A stretch of 64,000 nucleotides of DNA from Paenibacillus timonensis. GTDB lineage: Bacteria > Bacillota > Bacilli > Paenibacillales > Paenibacillaceae. The stretch's first letter is position 1, and each line of letters opens with the position of its first letter. The translations under genes were made by a program, and so were the position numbers. The notes under the pieces were generated by a model that had not been told where the DNA came from, did not search any database, and was given only the letters and a program-made list of their open reading frames with translations. The stretch is from contig NZ_WNZY01000009.1 of NCBI RefSeq assembly GCF_009725205.1, positions 1 to 64,000 of the forward strand, given 5' to 3'. Of the stretch, positions 26,716-36,174 are shown in pieces.

Positions 26716-27576
26716 CTACTGTCCGCCCCGGCTCCGATAGCTCCGCGGCGAGTACCCGGTGATTCGCTTGAATACGCGCGAAAAGTAAAACGTATCCTGA
26801 TACCCTAGCGCCTCACCGATTTCCTTGACGCTTTTTTCCGTGTTGAGCAGGACGTTCTTGGCCTCGGCCGCCTTCAGCCGGTGTATGAATTCGTTGAGCG
26901 GATAACCCGAATATTCGTGCACGATCCGCCGCAGCGTCGACACCGAGATATGATGCCGCGCCGCCAGTTCCTCCGGCGTTGGATCCGCGTACAACGAAGC
27001 GGAGATGTCCTCGATCACCTTGAGCACGAACCGCCCCCGGTTCCCGGCCTCCGCCTGATCCGCTTGCGACACCAGCTCGTAGAGAAACGCCTCCAGCATC
27101 AGCGAAGCCCGGTCGAGATTGCTGGGCATACCGCTGTCGATCAACATGAACATCAGCTCCATCCGGTTGATGACCGAGTCGTCGATCGTTGCTTTCTGGA
27201 CCTGATCGGGATGCTGCAGCCAGCTGCCAAGCCACTCTTCAACCCGTGAGCCTTCCACCGTGAAGTAATACTCATCCCAATGCCCTTCCGCGTGCGGACC
27301 GTAATGGAACGTTTCGCCCGGGAACAAGCAGAACCATGAGCCGGCCGTGACCTCCTGCCTGTCCGCGCTGCCGACCTGGTAATACCCGCTTCCGCCCGTG
27401 ATCACCACAAACGCCCAATACCGGAACCTCGCATCTGCGCGCTGCATCGTGCGCCCAGGCAAATGGCCGGCGTTCACGACAGCTAATGATTGGATTTTGC
27501 GCCGGCTGGCATCCACCGCGGGATTGAACAGTCGGATCGGCTCAGGACTGATCATATAATCCAGATACTTTGTCAT
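26716..27576 (-). CDS. AraC-family transcriptional regulator
   Basis: N-terminal AraC cupin-like sensor domain (about 5-160, SGYYQVGSADRQEVTAGSW) and C-terminal double HTH (about 185-285: TPEELAARHHISVSTLRRIVHEYSG, VKEIGEALGYQDTFYFSRVFKRITGYSP). It heads an operon with the GH20 gene and is divergent from the Gfo/Idh and isomerase genes, so it probably activates one or both in response to a sugar. ATG at 27585 is also possible, but AGGGAG is then too close; 27576 has ten-base spacing. Confidence 0.9.
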   Translation of the reverse strand: MTKYLDYMISPEPIRLFNPAVDASRRKIQSLAVVNAGHLPGRTMQRADARFRYWAFVVITGGSGYYQVGSADRQEVTAGSWFCLFPGETFHYGPHAEGHWDEYYFTVEGSRVEEWLGSWLQHPDQVQKATIDDSVINRMELMFMLIDSGMPSNLDRASLMLEAFLYELVSQADQAEAGNRGRFVLKVIEDISASLYADPTPEELAARHHISVSTLRRIVHEYSGYPLNEFIHRLKAAEAKNVLLNTEKSVKEIGEALGYQDTFYFSRVFKRITGYSPRSYRSRGGQ

Positions 27577-27703
27577 CCTGAACATTCTCCCTTTAAAATG
27601 CCTGTGCTAAATTAGGGGTGCCTAATCATAACTTTGAATAAATAAAACCTATCCTAGCGAATGAATGCTCTCATTGTAGCAAACTCGCGCGGAGAACGAA
27701 AGG

Positions 27704-28777
27704 GTGCACCTGCGAAAAATGAGTGAACTGAACATCGGTTTGATCGGCAGCGGTTCGATTTCTGAATCCCATCTTCAGGCTTACCGCGCCAACCCGCGGG
27801 CCAAGCTGTTGGCGATCTGCGACATTAATGAAGAACGGGCCCGTATCATGGCGGGCAAGTACGACATTCCCCACGTTTACACGGATTATCACGACCTGCT
27901 AGCCAACTCGGATGTTCAGGCGGTCAGCATCTGCACCTGGAACAACTCCCATGCCGCCATCAGCATCGACGCCCTGGAAGCGGGCAAACAAGTCCTCTGC
28001 GAAAAACCGCTTTGCATCACCGTGGACGAAGCGTTACAAATGCAGCAGGCGGTTGAGCGGACAGGCAACTTGTTGCAAGTCGGTTACGTGCGCAGGCATG
28101 CCTCCAACATCGCGGTACTTAAGAAATTCATCGACGCCGGCGACCTCGGCGAAATTTATTTCGCAAAGGCGAGCCTGATCCGGCGGCTAGGCAATCCGGG
28201 CGGCTGGTTTGCCGACAAGGCACGCTCGGGCGGCGGTCCGCTGATCGACATCGGCGTGCACGTCATCGACCTCTGCTGGTACCTGATGGGCCGACCGAAG
28301 GTGAAGTCCGTGAGTGGCAACATTTACGCGAAATTGGGCAATCGCTCGAATATCGAGAACTATGCCTTTTATCAAGCGGCAGATTACGACGCTTCCTTCA
28401 ACACGGTCGAAGACATGGCCAATGCCTTGATCCGCTTCGAGAACGGCGCTTCGTTGATGGTCGACGTCAGCTTCTCCCTCCATGCCAAGCAAAATTCGGC
28501 CCTGGTTAACATTTATGGAGACAAGGGCGGCGCTGAAATCGAACCGGCGTTATCGATCGTGACCGAACGCCACAACACCATTCTTAACATCGAACCGCAA
28601 ATCACCTCGCCGGGATTCGATTTTCAGGGTGGCTTCCAGAACGAAATCAACCATTTCGTCGCCAGTTGCCTGGATGGCATCCCGCCAATCAGCCCAGTGG
28701 AGGACGGCGTAGAAATGATCAAAATCCTGAACGCGATTTACGAATCGGCTACTGAAGGCCGGGAAATCCATTTCTAA
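27704..28777 (+). CDS. Gfo/Idh/MocA-family sugar dehydrogenase
   Basis: NAD(P)-dependent oxidoreductase on a free or modified sugar. Rossmann motif IGLIGSGSISESHLQAY near the start, then EKPLCITVDEAL and the C-terminal domain with GGPLIDIGVHVIDLCWYLMG (active-site Lys of EKP and the conserved His). GTG at 27704 with GGAG nine bases before it was chosen; ATG at 27719 would also work. It leads a three-gene operon with two isomerase/epimerase-like TIM barrels (27 and 35 bp gaps), a common arrangement for sugar or cyclitol interconversion through a keto intermediate. Confidence 0.88.
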   Translation: MHLRKMSELNIGLIGSGSISESHLQAYRANPRAKLLAICDINEERARIMAGKYDIPHVYTDYHDLLANSDVQAVSICTWNNSHAAISIDALEAGKQVLCEKPLCITVDEALQMQQAVERTGNLLQVGYVRRHASNIAVLKKFIDAGDLGEIYFAKASLIRRLGNPGGWFADKARSGGGPLIDIGVHVIDLCWYLMGRPKVKSVSGNIYAKLGNRSNIENYAFYQAADYDASFNTVEDMANALIRFENGASLMVDVSFSLHAKQNSALVNIYGDKGGAEIEPALSIVTERHNTILNIEPQITSPGFDFQGGFQNEINHFVASCLDGIPPISPVEDGVEMIKILNAIYESATEGREIHF

Positions 28778-28804
28778 TTTGGAATCTAAGGAGGCGCGAA
28801 CGGA

Positions 28805-29683
28805 ATGAAGCTGAACAACAAAATCGGTATTATCGTCGATAGCTTTGGCGTAGGCGTTAAGGAAGGCTTGAAAAAGGCGAAGGCGGCCGGAGCCGAAGGC
28901 GTACAGATTTATGCCGTTTCCGGCGAGATGGACCCGGCGGTATTGATCGGACCCAAGCGTAAGGAGCTGCGCGATTACATCGACAGCCTGGGGCTAGAGA
29001 TCTCCGCCCTGTGCGGCGACCTCGCCGGCCACGGGTTTCAGGACGCCACCGCCAATCCGTCCAAAATCGAAAAGTCGAAGCGAATCCTCGATCTCGCGGT
29101 TGAGCTGGGCACAAACGTAGTCACGACGCATATCGGCATCGTACCGGAGGACACAAACAGTCCGATTTATGCGGCCATGCAGCAGGCTTGCGAGGAGCTG
29201 GGCGTTTATGCCAAGAGCCTGAACGCTTATTTTGCCATCGAAACCGGACCCGAACCGGCCGCCCATCTCAAAAGCTTCCTGGATACCCTAACCACCAACG
29301 GCGTCTCCGTCAATTTTGACCCGGCCAACATGGTGATGGTCACGGGAGATGACCCGGTCCAGGGCGTTAAGACGCTTCGGGATTACATCGTCCATACGCA
29401 TGTCAAAGACGGCATCCGCCGCCGCTCAGTTGATCCGCGAGACGTGTACGGCTTCCTCGGCTACGACAAGATGAGCCACGAGAAAATCGCCGAAATGGCC
29501 GCCTCTGGCGCGGGCTTCGAAGAGGTGCCGCTCGGCGCGGGCAGCGTCGATTTCCCGGCCTATTTCGCCGCCCTTCAGGAAATCGACTATACCGGCTACC
29601 TGACGATCGAACGCGAAGTCGGCGATAACCCGGAGGAGGATATTCGCCAAGCGGTTGGTTTTATCCGCTCGTTCCGGGGATAG
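28805..29683 (+). CDS. Sugar phosphate isomerase/epimerase-like TIM barrel
   Basis: Xylose isomerase-like (AP endonuclease 2 family) barrel of 292 residues. Metal-site motifs are seen as ISALCGDLAGHGF, THIGIVPED, FAIETGPEP and VNFDPANMVM, with VHTHVKDG near the C-terminal third. Middle gene of the dehydrogenase-isomerase operon, RBS AAGGAGG. Natural substrate not determinable. Confidence 0.85.
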   Translation: MKLNNKIGIIVDSFGVGVKEGLKKAKAAGAEGVQIYAVSGEMDPAVLIGPKRKELRDYIDSLGLEISALCGDLAGHGFQDATANPSKIEKSKRILDLAVELGTNVVTTHIGIVPEDTNSPIYAAMQQACEELGVYAKSLNAYFAIETGPEPAAHLKSFLDTLTTNGVSVNFDPANMVMVTGDDPVQGVKTLRDYIVHTHVKDGIRRRSVDPRDVYGFLGYDKMSHEKIAEMAASGAGFEEVPLGAGSVDFPAYFAALQEIDYTGYLTIEREVGDNPEEDIRQAVGFIRSFRG

Positions 29684-29718
29684 ACGGCCACACTACCACT
29701 AAAGGAGATGAACCTTTC

Positions 29719-30576
29719 ATGAAACTGGGAGTCAGCTCTTACAGTCTCTATCAAGCGATGCAGTCCGGATCGATGACCCTTCTTGAGGTGATCGATTGGG
29801 TTGCCGGCATCGGCGGAGAGCATATCGAAATCGTACCGCTGGGGTTTGATTTTGGGGAAACCTCCGAGCTGATCGAGCAAATCCGCGAGCGCGCGGCACA
29901 GGCTGGGATTGCCATATCCAACTACGCGATCGGCGCCAATTTCATCGTGGATTCGGAGGAGGCTTATGCGGCGGAGATCGCCCGGGTCAAACGCGAGGTC
30001 GACCACGCCCATGCGCTTGGCGTCAAGCTGATGCGGCATGATGTCGCCTCCCGGCCGGACACCTCGATCGTCCGGTTCCAGGAGGACCTGCCGCGGATCG
30101 CGGACGCCTGCCGGGAGATTGCCGATTATGCCGCGCAGTACGGGATCACAACCAGCCTAGAGAACCACGGCTATTACGTGCAGGCCAGCGACCGGGTTCA
30201 GGCGGTGATCCATGCCGTCGATCGGCCAAACTACAAGACGACGCTTGATGTCGGCAACTTCGTTTGCGTCGACGAGAACCCCGTCGTCGCCGTGAAGAAG
30301 AACATCGGCTACGCCTCGATAGTCCACGTCAAAGACTTCTACGTTCGGCCCGAAGGCCGCAACCCCGGCGCCGGCTGGTTCCGCAGCGCAGGCGGCCAAT
30401 ACCTGCGTGGCGCGATCGCCGGCCAGGGCGACCTCGATCTGTGGGAGATCCTGCGCATCGTGAAGGCATCCGGCTACGATGACTACCTCTCCATCGAATA
30501 CGAAGGCATGGAGGACTGCCGGCAAGGTGCGCGCATCGCCTTCGACAACGTCCGGCGCATCTGGGACGAAGTCTAA
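29719..30576 (+). CDS. Sugar phosphate isomerase/epimerase-like TIM barrel
   Basis: Second barrel of the same superfamily, 285 residues, with only distant likeness to its neighbour. Metal and active-site motifs: HIEIVPLGF, TTSLENHGYYVQ (Glu), TTLDVGNFVC (Asp), IVHVKDFYV (His) and LSIEYEGMED (Glu). RBS AAAGGAG. It ends just before a strong terminator, so it is the last gene of the operon. Confidence 0.86.
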   Translation: MKLGVSSYSLYQAMQSGSMTLLEVIDWVAGIGGEHIEIVPLGFDFGETSELIEQIRERAAQAGIAISNYAIGANFIVDSEEAYAAEIARVKREVDHAHALGVKLMRHDVASRPDTSIVRFQEDLPRIADACREIADYAAQYGITTSLENHGYYVQASDRVQAVIHAVDRPNYKTTLDVGNFVCVDENPVVAVKKNIGYASIVHVKDFYVRPEGRNPGAGWFRSAGGQYLRGAIAGQGDLDLWEILRIVKASGYDDYLSIEYEGMEDCRQGARIAFDNVRRIWDEV

Positions 30577-30591
30577 CTCAGATTCATCTTC

Positions 30592-30625
30592 AGTGAGGTA
30601 TACTTTCGTATACCTCACTTTTTTT
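30592..30625 (+). terminator. Terminator of the dehydrogenase-isomerase operon
   Basis: 12-bp perfect stem AGTGAGGTATAC / GTATACCTCACT, loop TTTC, followed by a T run. Confidence 0.9.
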
Positions 30626-30790
30626 GAGCTCTGCCACCCCTTACTGACCAGGGCTTTGCATGATTATCCCCTTGAATCAGGCTGCACCGTATAGATCTAA
30701 TAGTCACTCCCAGCCCCGCTCCTTCCTCCCCCTCCACCCCTGAACAAAAGGGATAATCCTGCAAAGAGCTCCCAAAGACAAGATAGACAA

Positions 30791-30837
30791 AACAAAAAGG
30801 TTATCCTGCCATTACAAGTAATGGCAGGATAACCTTT
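30791..30837 (-). terminator. Terminator of the mannosidase operon
   Basis: Perfect 20-bp inverted repeat (arms 30796-30815 and 30818-30837, key core GGTTATCCTGCC) with AA between; on the minus strand TTTTTGTTTTG follows. Lies 44 bp after the GH38 stop. Confidence 0.88.
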
Positions 30838-30880
30838 ATAATCCTTTTTTCCGGTTTAGGTTCAACAGGGTTTCCCCGAA

Positions 30881-33616
30881 TTATCGGCGAATCCCGATCG
30901 TGACGATTTCACAAGGGCCGGCCAGCAGCGACAGGCAACCTGCCGCGCTCTTGGAGAGCGGCGCTGCGGCTTCTTCGAGAATCGTTGTTTTATAGAAATG
31001 CTCATGCGGAATGTTTAGCCCAAGCGTCAGCTCCGAAGACTGCTTGCTCATGTTGTACCAACGGAGCAGCAGGTCGCCGGTCGCCTCGTTCATTTTGAGC
31101 GAGGAGAACGCCAGCTCTTGGCCTTCCCATTGGAACGGAGCATACGCCGGGGACAATGTCCCCTCGTGCATTTCTGTTTGGCTGACCGTCCACGGAATCT
31201 GGAACTGGTAAGCCTCCGTAAACGCGCCGGACGCAACGCCGTCGCCGTTATGCGGGATCAGCTCCATCCGAGCGGTGTGTACGCCCAGGCACTGGGCCTC
31301 CGGCGTCGGGAACAAGCCCCAGTCGCCAAGCTCGCCTACTGAGCGCAGCAGCGTGACCGCGATCGTGTTTCGGCCGTCGCGCAGCACTTCGTATTCGTTC
31401 AAGCCGAGGTTGGCCACCGTCAAGCCGGCTCCCTCGCCGCTGACGTCCACGAACGCTTGCTGATGCTGCGTGTTGCTCGGATTTTCCCATTCCGGCGCCG
31501 GTTCGATGCTGCGTTCCGCGATTTCAAACATCGAATCCACCTGATGCGTCGATGCCTTCAGATCGGTTGGGAACAGCGCGCGAATCCGATGATCCTTCGC
31601 CGTGTTATCGATCGTCGTTTCCATGTGAACGCCTTTGCCGGCGGCTTCAAGCGAAATGACTGTACGGAGCTTCAGCGTCGTCAGCTTGCTGCTGCGCTGG
31701 GCTTTGCGATACGGATAGTACACTAACTCCCGCATCTCCTCGTCCAGCTTCTCGTCTGCGGACGCCGGGATCTCCCAGTCATGGCACACTTCCACGGAAG
31801 CGCGGAACGGAGCATCCTCCAGCACACGGATTTGCGCCGCCAGCCCTTTCGTGGTCAGAGCCTTTTCACCCTCCGGCTGCTTGTACATGTATTCGTTCCC
31901 GATATCGCCGGTATTCTCATACACGCCAAGGTCCCGATACACCTGGCCCGTCGCTTTATCCGTCATCACGAAAGATCCGTCTTCCGCGATTTCCACCTTC
32001 AGGTTCGCATTCTCCATCACCCAGTGACCGGTGAACAACGAAGCTGGCTTAGCAGCCACAGCCGCCGACTTCCGGCGCACCCACGCGTAGGTACGCAGGC
32101 TCAGAGCAGCGACATCCGTCGCCTGGAACGTCAGCTTCACGCGGCGGCACATGTACGGCTGGCGGAACTTGTCGTCCGGCAAGTCATAGCCGAACAGCAG
32201 CCCGAGATCCTCCACCGCACAAGGCACCGTGTTCCCTTGCTCGTCGACCAGCTCGCGGCCCGACAGATCCACCGCCTTCATGCGGCGGCCGGTCTCTTCA
32301 AGGCCAAGGCCGTCACGCAAATACAGGCGAGCGGCGTCCAGCTCGATGGACACCGTGCCCGTACGGCTCCAGCCGGTCGTATTGAACACGACCAGCGGCA
32401 ACGGGTCTTCGCCATATCCGGCGAAGACGGAGGTGTTCACCGCATCGGCGATCGCCCGCTTGCTGTCGTCGATGAGCGCCTCGGCAACGTGGCGGCTCTT
32501 TGCGAAGCGGGTGACCATCTCGCGGTGAACCTCATCTACGCTGCATCCGCAGATGCTGTCATGCGGATGGTTTTGCATCAAGGTTTTCCACGCATACGTA
32601 AACAGGTGATGCGGGTAATCCTTCCCGAGCAGGTTCGCCATCGAGGCGAGCGGCTCGGCGACTTTTTCCAGCAAAGCCTGGCCTTCTTGGTTCATTTGTT
32701 TCAGGTACACGCGTGCGGAAGCGGTGTTCACGAGGGTGCCCCAGCCATCCGTACGTTGACTGCGCAGTTCGCCCTTCACCGTGGACAGCTCGCGGCCTTC
32801 CAGCGCCGATTCCAGCTCGTTCAAATATTCCGGGAAGTTCGAATGAACGAACTTCGTGTCCGGGTACAGCTTCTCCGCCGTGCGAATCGCTTCCGGGAGG
32901 TCTAACTGCAGCGGCTGATGATCGCAGCCGTTCATGAACAGCAACTCGCCGGTGGCTGCGTATTTCTCCGCGTCCGCCAGCTTGCGATCCCAGAACGCCT
33001 TCGCTTCCGTCTCATCCACCGGCACTTCGTTGCCGTTGGAATACCAGTTGGCGAACAGGATACCGAGCACCTTGGAACCGTCCGGACCTTCCCAGATGAG
33101 CTCTGAGAAGGAAGACTCGTACCCGCCGTCGGACACGGTATTGTTGAAGCCGGTCGGCTTCACGCCGCGGCCAAAAAAGGCATTCCCAATCCCGGACTGC
33201 TGCATCAGCTGCGGGATTTGCCCGACTAAGCCAAAGGTATCGGGGAAATAACCGATCTTCGCTGGAGCGCCGTATTTTAACGCGTCCTGGTGGCCGATTT
33301 GCATGTTGCGGACATTCGCTTCTCCACTCGTCAGAAACGCATCCTGCAGAATGTACCAAGGCCCGATTAGAATACGGCCTTCACGGATATATTTCTCCAG
33401 ACGTTCCTTGTTCTCCGGCCGCACCTGTAGATAGTCCTCAAGAATGATCGTTTGACCGTCAAGGTAAAAGCTGCGGAACGCCGAATCGCCGTCCAGTTTA
33501 TCCAGCAGCGCGTCCACCAGCTCCACCAGGCGAACGTGATGCTTCTCGTAAGGCAAATACCATTCCCGATCCCAGTGTGTATGGGAAATGATATGGGCCG
33601 TTCTCTGCTTGCTCAT
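30881..33616 (-). CDS. GH38 alpha-mannosidase
   Basis: Retaining, metal-dependent exo-alpha-mannosidase. The zinc motif HTHWDREWY (H12, H14, D16) opens the catalytic domain; the nucleophile is D126 in GYFPDTFG; the helical bundle includes HPHDSICGCSVDEVH. The C-terminal beta domains run from about residue 420. 911 residues and the early HTHWD place it near the MngB-type branch, some of which act on mannosylglycerate or alpha-linked manno-oligosaccharides. No signal peptide: intracellular. Last gene of the mannoside operon. Confidence 0.92.
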   Translation of the reverse strand: MSKQRTAHIISHTHWDREWYLPYEKHHVRLVELVDALLDKLDGDSAFRSFYLDGQTIILEDYLQVRPENKERLEKYIREGRILIGPWYILQDAFLTSGEANVRNMQIGHQDALKYGAPAKIGYFPDTFGLVGQIPQLMQQSGIGNAFFGRGVKPTGFNNTVSDGGYESSFSELIWEGPDGSKVLGILFANWYSNGNEVPVDETEAKAFWDRKLADAEKYAATGELLFMNGCDHQPLQLDLPEAIRTAEKLYPDTKFVHSNFPEYLNELESALEGRELSTVKGELRSQRTDGWGTLVNTASARVYLKQMNQEGQALLEKVAEPLASMANLLGKDYPHHLFTYAWKTLMQNHPHDSICGCSVDEVHREMVTRFAKSRHVAEALIDDSKRAIADAVNTSVFAGYGEDPLPLVVFNTTGWSRTGTVSIELDAARLYLRDGLGLEETGRRMKAVDLSGRELVDEQGNTVPCAVEDLGLLFGYDLPDDKFRQPYMCRRVKLTFQATDVAALSLRTYAWVRRKSAAVAAKPASLFTGHWVMENANLKVEIAEDGSFVMTDKATGQVYRDLGVYENTGDIGNEYMYKQPEGEKALTTKGLAAQIRVLEDAPFRASVEVCHDWEIPASADEKLDEEMRELVYYPYRKAQRSSKLTTLKLRTVISLEAAGKGVHMETTIDNTAKDHRIRALFPTDLKASTHQVDSMFEIAERSIEPAPEWENPSNTQHQQAFVDVSGEGAGLTVANLGLNEYEVLRDGRNTIAVTLLRSVGELGDWGLFPTPEAQCLGVHTARMELIPHNGDGVASGAFTEAYQFQIPWTVSQTEMHEGTLSPAYAPFQWEGQELAFSSLKMNEATGDLLLRWYNMSKQSSELTLGLNIPHEHFYKTTILEEAAAPLSKSAAGCLSLLAGPCEIVTIGIRR

Positions 33617-33666
33617 TTATCTAAACCCCCACTTTCCTCCGTGGTTTGATATCCTCACGTGACGGC

Positions 33667-34665
33667 TTACGCTTCCGTCTCCAGCGGATATTCTTCCATG
33701 TACTTCAGCAGCTCGTCCACGGTGGTGAACGCGAGGCCGGTTACCGTATCGGCGCAGCCATAGTAGATAGCGATGCGGCCGGTCTCGGCGTCGGTCAATG
33801 CTGCGCAAGGGAAGGTGACGTTCGGCACGTCGCCAACTAATTCATACAGCTCTTCTGGGCCGAGGATGTAGTTACGCGAACGCGCTTTGACGATCCATGG
33901 CTTGTCGATGTCCAGCAGGGCGCAGCCCATGCGGTATACGAAGCCGTTGCAAGTATTGATAACGCCGTGGTAGATCAGCAGCCAGCCTTGGTCGGTTTCG
34001 ATCGGAACCGGTCCTGGGCCGATTTTTTTCGATTGCCATGCGGAAGCATCGCCGTTAATCGTCCCCATGACGTAACGGTGTTTACCCCAGAACGTCAGGT
34101 CCGGGCTCACGCTGTAGAAGATATCGCCAAACGGCGTATGCCCCGTGTCGCTTGGACGGCTGACCATCGCGTAGTAACCGTCGATTTTGCGCGGGAACAA
34201 CACGCCATTGCGGTTGTACGGAAGAAAGGCGTTTTCCAACTGATGGAACGTCTTGAAGTCGGTTGTGTAAGCAATGCCGATCGTTGGGCCGTGGTAGCCA
34301 TTACACCAGGTGATGTAGTAACGGTCGCCGATTTTGGTGACGCGCGGATCATAACGATATTCGCGTTTGGTGATTTCCTCGTCGCCTTCGAATCGGATCG
34401 GCTCGTGGTTGATTTTCCAGTTCACGCCGTCGTCGCTGAACCCTGCAAAAATATCCATGCTGACCGAACGGGAATCGCAGCGGAACACGCCGGCAAATCC
34501 GCCTTCAAAAGGCACGACTGCTGAGTTAAACACGCTGTTGGAGTTCGGGATCGCGTGACGCTGGATGATCGGGTTCTGGGAGTAACGCCATACCGGCGCG
34601 TTCGAACCGGCCGGTTTGTCTTGCCAAGGGATATTTTTCAGGGCTTCGCCGATAATTTTGCTCAT
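33667..34665 (-). CDS. GH130 beta-mannoside phosphorylase/mannosidase
   Basis: Five-bladed beta-propeller of GH130, whose members cleave beta-1,4-mannosides with phosphate, giving mannose 1-phosphate. Signature stretches are [39 protein letters not shown] and [13 protein letters not shown]. The frame runs 32 codons further upstream, but the ATG at 34665 (MSKIIGEAL) has AAAGGAGA and was chosen; 332 residues, normal for the family. Beside GH38 and GH125 it could process mannosyl-beta-1,4-GlcNAc or beta-mannobiose; specificity is inference. Confidence 0.9.
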   Translation of the reverse strand: MSKIIGEALKNIPWQDKPAGSNAPVWRYSQNPIIQRHAIPNSNSVFNSAVVPFEGGFAGVFRCDSRSVSMDIFAGFSDDGVNWKINHEPIRFEGDEEITKREYRYDPRVTKIGDRYYITWCNGYHGPTIGIAYTTDFKTFHQLENAFLPYNRNGVLFPRKIDGYYAMVSRPSDTGHTPFGDIFYSVSPDLTFWGKHRYVMGTINGDASAWQSKKIGPGPVPIETDQGWLLIYHGVINTCNGFVYRMGCALLDIDKPWIVKARSRNYILGPEELYELVGDVPNVTFPCAALTDAETGRIAIYYGCADTVTGLAFTTVDELLKYMEEYPLETEA

Positions 34666-34691
34666 GGTCAAGTCTCCTTTGGGATATGAGT

Positions 34692-36011
34692 TTACAAAAT
34701 ACCTTCCTGCATTGCACGATACACCAGCTGCGAGAACAAGCTGTTCGACCAAGCGAACCATTTGCGCGTAAACGTGTTGGGATCATCGGCGTGGAAGCCT
34801 TCATGCATATAGCCGGTACCGGCGTCGGTGGCCTCCAGCATCGCGATCATTTCCAGCTTCTCTTCCTTCGTTTGCGCCGTGATACCTTGCATCGACAGGG
34901 CCATATGCCAGATGTAGTTCTCCGGCGTATGCGGGCTGCCGATGCCTTTGGCTGCTTTGCCTTCGAAGTAGAACGGGTTCTCTTTGCTCAGTGCAAAACG
35001 CCGTGTATTTTGATAGATCGGATCGTCTGCGCCAACGTAACCCAGGTACGGAATGGACATGAGACCCGGCGTGCCGGCGTCGTCCATCAGGCAGTAGTTG
35101 CCGAAACCGTCGGTTTCGTAGGCGTAAATCGGACCGAATTCCGGATGGCGGTAAATCCCGTACAGCTGGATCCCATGGTTGACTTCAAACTCCAGCTCCT
35201 TCAGTTCGGCCAAGAAGTCCATGTCGCGGAAGACCCATTCGGCGAATTCCTGCATTTGACGCAGCGTTACAACCGCAAACATGTTGCCTGGTATGTTGTA
35301 GTGGAAATCGCAGGCGTCATCGCTGGAGCGGAAGCCCGACCAGATCATTCCCGTATAGTTGACCGGCATCCCCAAACCGTTGTTCCGCAAGGAATCAGTT
35401 GGGATCCCATTGTTGCGGCTGAAGCGGTAAGGCGATTGCTCGAAGTGATGCTGCTCGGTTTTAAACAACTCGTAGATTTTCCGCATTGCGGCTTTAAAGC
35501 CGGCGTCAAAAATATCGGTCAGCTCGGTTTCCTTCCAATACGTATAAGCCAAGCGGACCACGAAGCACAAGGAATCGATTTCGAATTTGCGCTCCCAAAC
35601 CCAAGGGGACATCTCCGTTACGTCGGTCGTGTTCCAGTGCCAATCGTTGGCCGATTCGTTAAACGCGTTGGCGTACGGATCGATATGCACATAGTTGATA
35701 TGGCGTTTGATCAACCCGCTGATGATCCGCTGCAAATCGGGATCGTTCTTGGCGAACGGCACATAATGGATCACCTGCTCCACGGAATCGCGCAGCCAGG
35801 AGGCCGGGATATCACCGGTGATGACGAAGGTCGTTCCGTCGTCCATCAGCTTCGTCGTTGTTTCCAGCGTGTTCGGGAAACAGTTCTTGAACAGCTGCAG
35901 CAATTTGGGGCGATGCGCCAATTTCGTTTCCGCTTCGGCCAGTACGTCCTTGACGGCTTGCGGCAATTCCAACTGCGGCATCGGTATTTTCGGGAGTCTA
36001 AATTGTTCCAT
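34692..36011 (-). CDS. GH125 exo-alpha-1,6-mannosidase
   Basis: Inverting exo-alpha-1,6-mannosidase of an (alpha/alpha)6 fold. Recognisable segments are [50 protein letters not shown] and [17 protein letters not shown]. 439 residues, as expected, and intracellular. It begins the 3' half of the operon, 26 bp ahead of the GH130 gene. AAAGGAG is about 15 bases from the ATG, rather far, so the start may be slightly different. Confidence 0.9.
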   Translation of the reverse strand: MEQFRLPKIPMPQLELPQAVKDVLAEAETKLAHRPKLLQLFKNCFPNTLETTTKLMDDGTTFVITGDIPASWLRDSVEQVIHYVPFAKNDPDLQRIISGLIKRHINYVHIDPYANAFNESANDWHWNTTDVTEMSPWVWERKFEIDSLCFVVRLAYTYWKETELTDIFDAGFKAAMRKIYELFKTEQHHFEQSPYRFSRNNGIPTDSLRNNGLGMPVNYTGMIWSGFRSSDDACDFHYNIPGNMFAVVTLRQMQEFAEWVFRDMDFLAELKELEFEVNHGIQLYGIYRHPEFGPIYAYETDGFGNYCLMDDAGTPGLMSIPYLGYVGADDPIYQNTRRFALSKENPFYFEGKAAKGIGSPHTPENYIWHMALSMQGITAQTKEEKLEMIAMLEATDAGTGYMHEGFHADDPNTFTRKWFAWSNSLFSQLVYRAMQEGIL

Positions 36012-36071
36012 GAGCTTGTCTTCTCGCTCCTTTATAGGTCATTTCATTTCGTATCAACTAATCGAGTGAGG

Positions 36072-36147
36072 GGGGCTGGGCGACTGGGCGGGTGATCTTA
36101 CATATTAACGGTACATTATCCTGTTAATTTACCTGCCGAGCAGCCCC
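36072..36147 (-). other. Nested inverted repeats before the GH125 gene
   Basis: GGGGCTG (36072-36078) pairs with CAGCCCC (36141-36147), and inside it ATTAAC (36104-36109) pairs with GTTAAT (36123-36128). It lies in the 163-bp gap between the large GH38 and GH125 genes. No T run, so a leader structure or processing site is as likely as a terminator. Confidence 0.4.
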
Positions 36148-36174
36148 ACACCACCCCAACTCGTCAATTCCTAC

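Larger units (their letters stand above)
30577..30880. other. Intergenic region with two convergent terminators
   Basis: Gap of 304 bp between convergent operons. It holds the terminator at 30592-30625, an inverted pair CTTTGCA(T/G)GATTATCCC at 30654-30670 and 30750-30766 (16 of 17 bases), and the terminator at 30791-30837. No gene seen. Confidence 0.7.

Noticed and set aside
34686-36095. 469-codon plus-strand frame opposite GH125
   Set aside because: Exact antisense of a well-conserved glycosidase, no family signature, odd Arg/His/Gln-rich composition typical of shadows in GC-rich genes.
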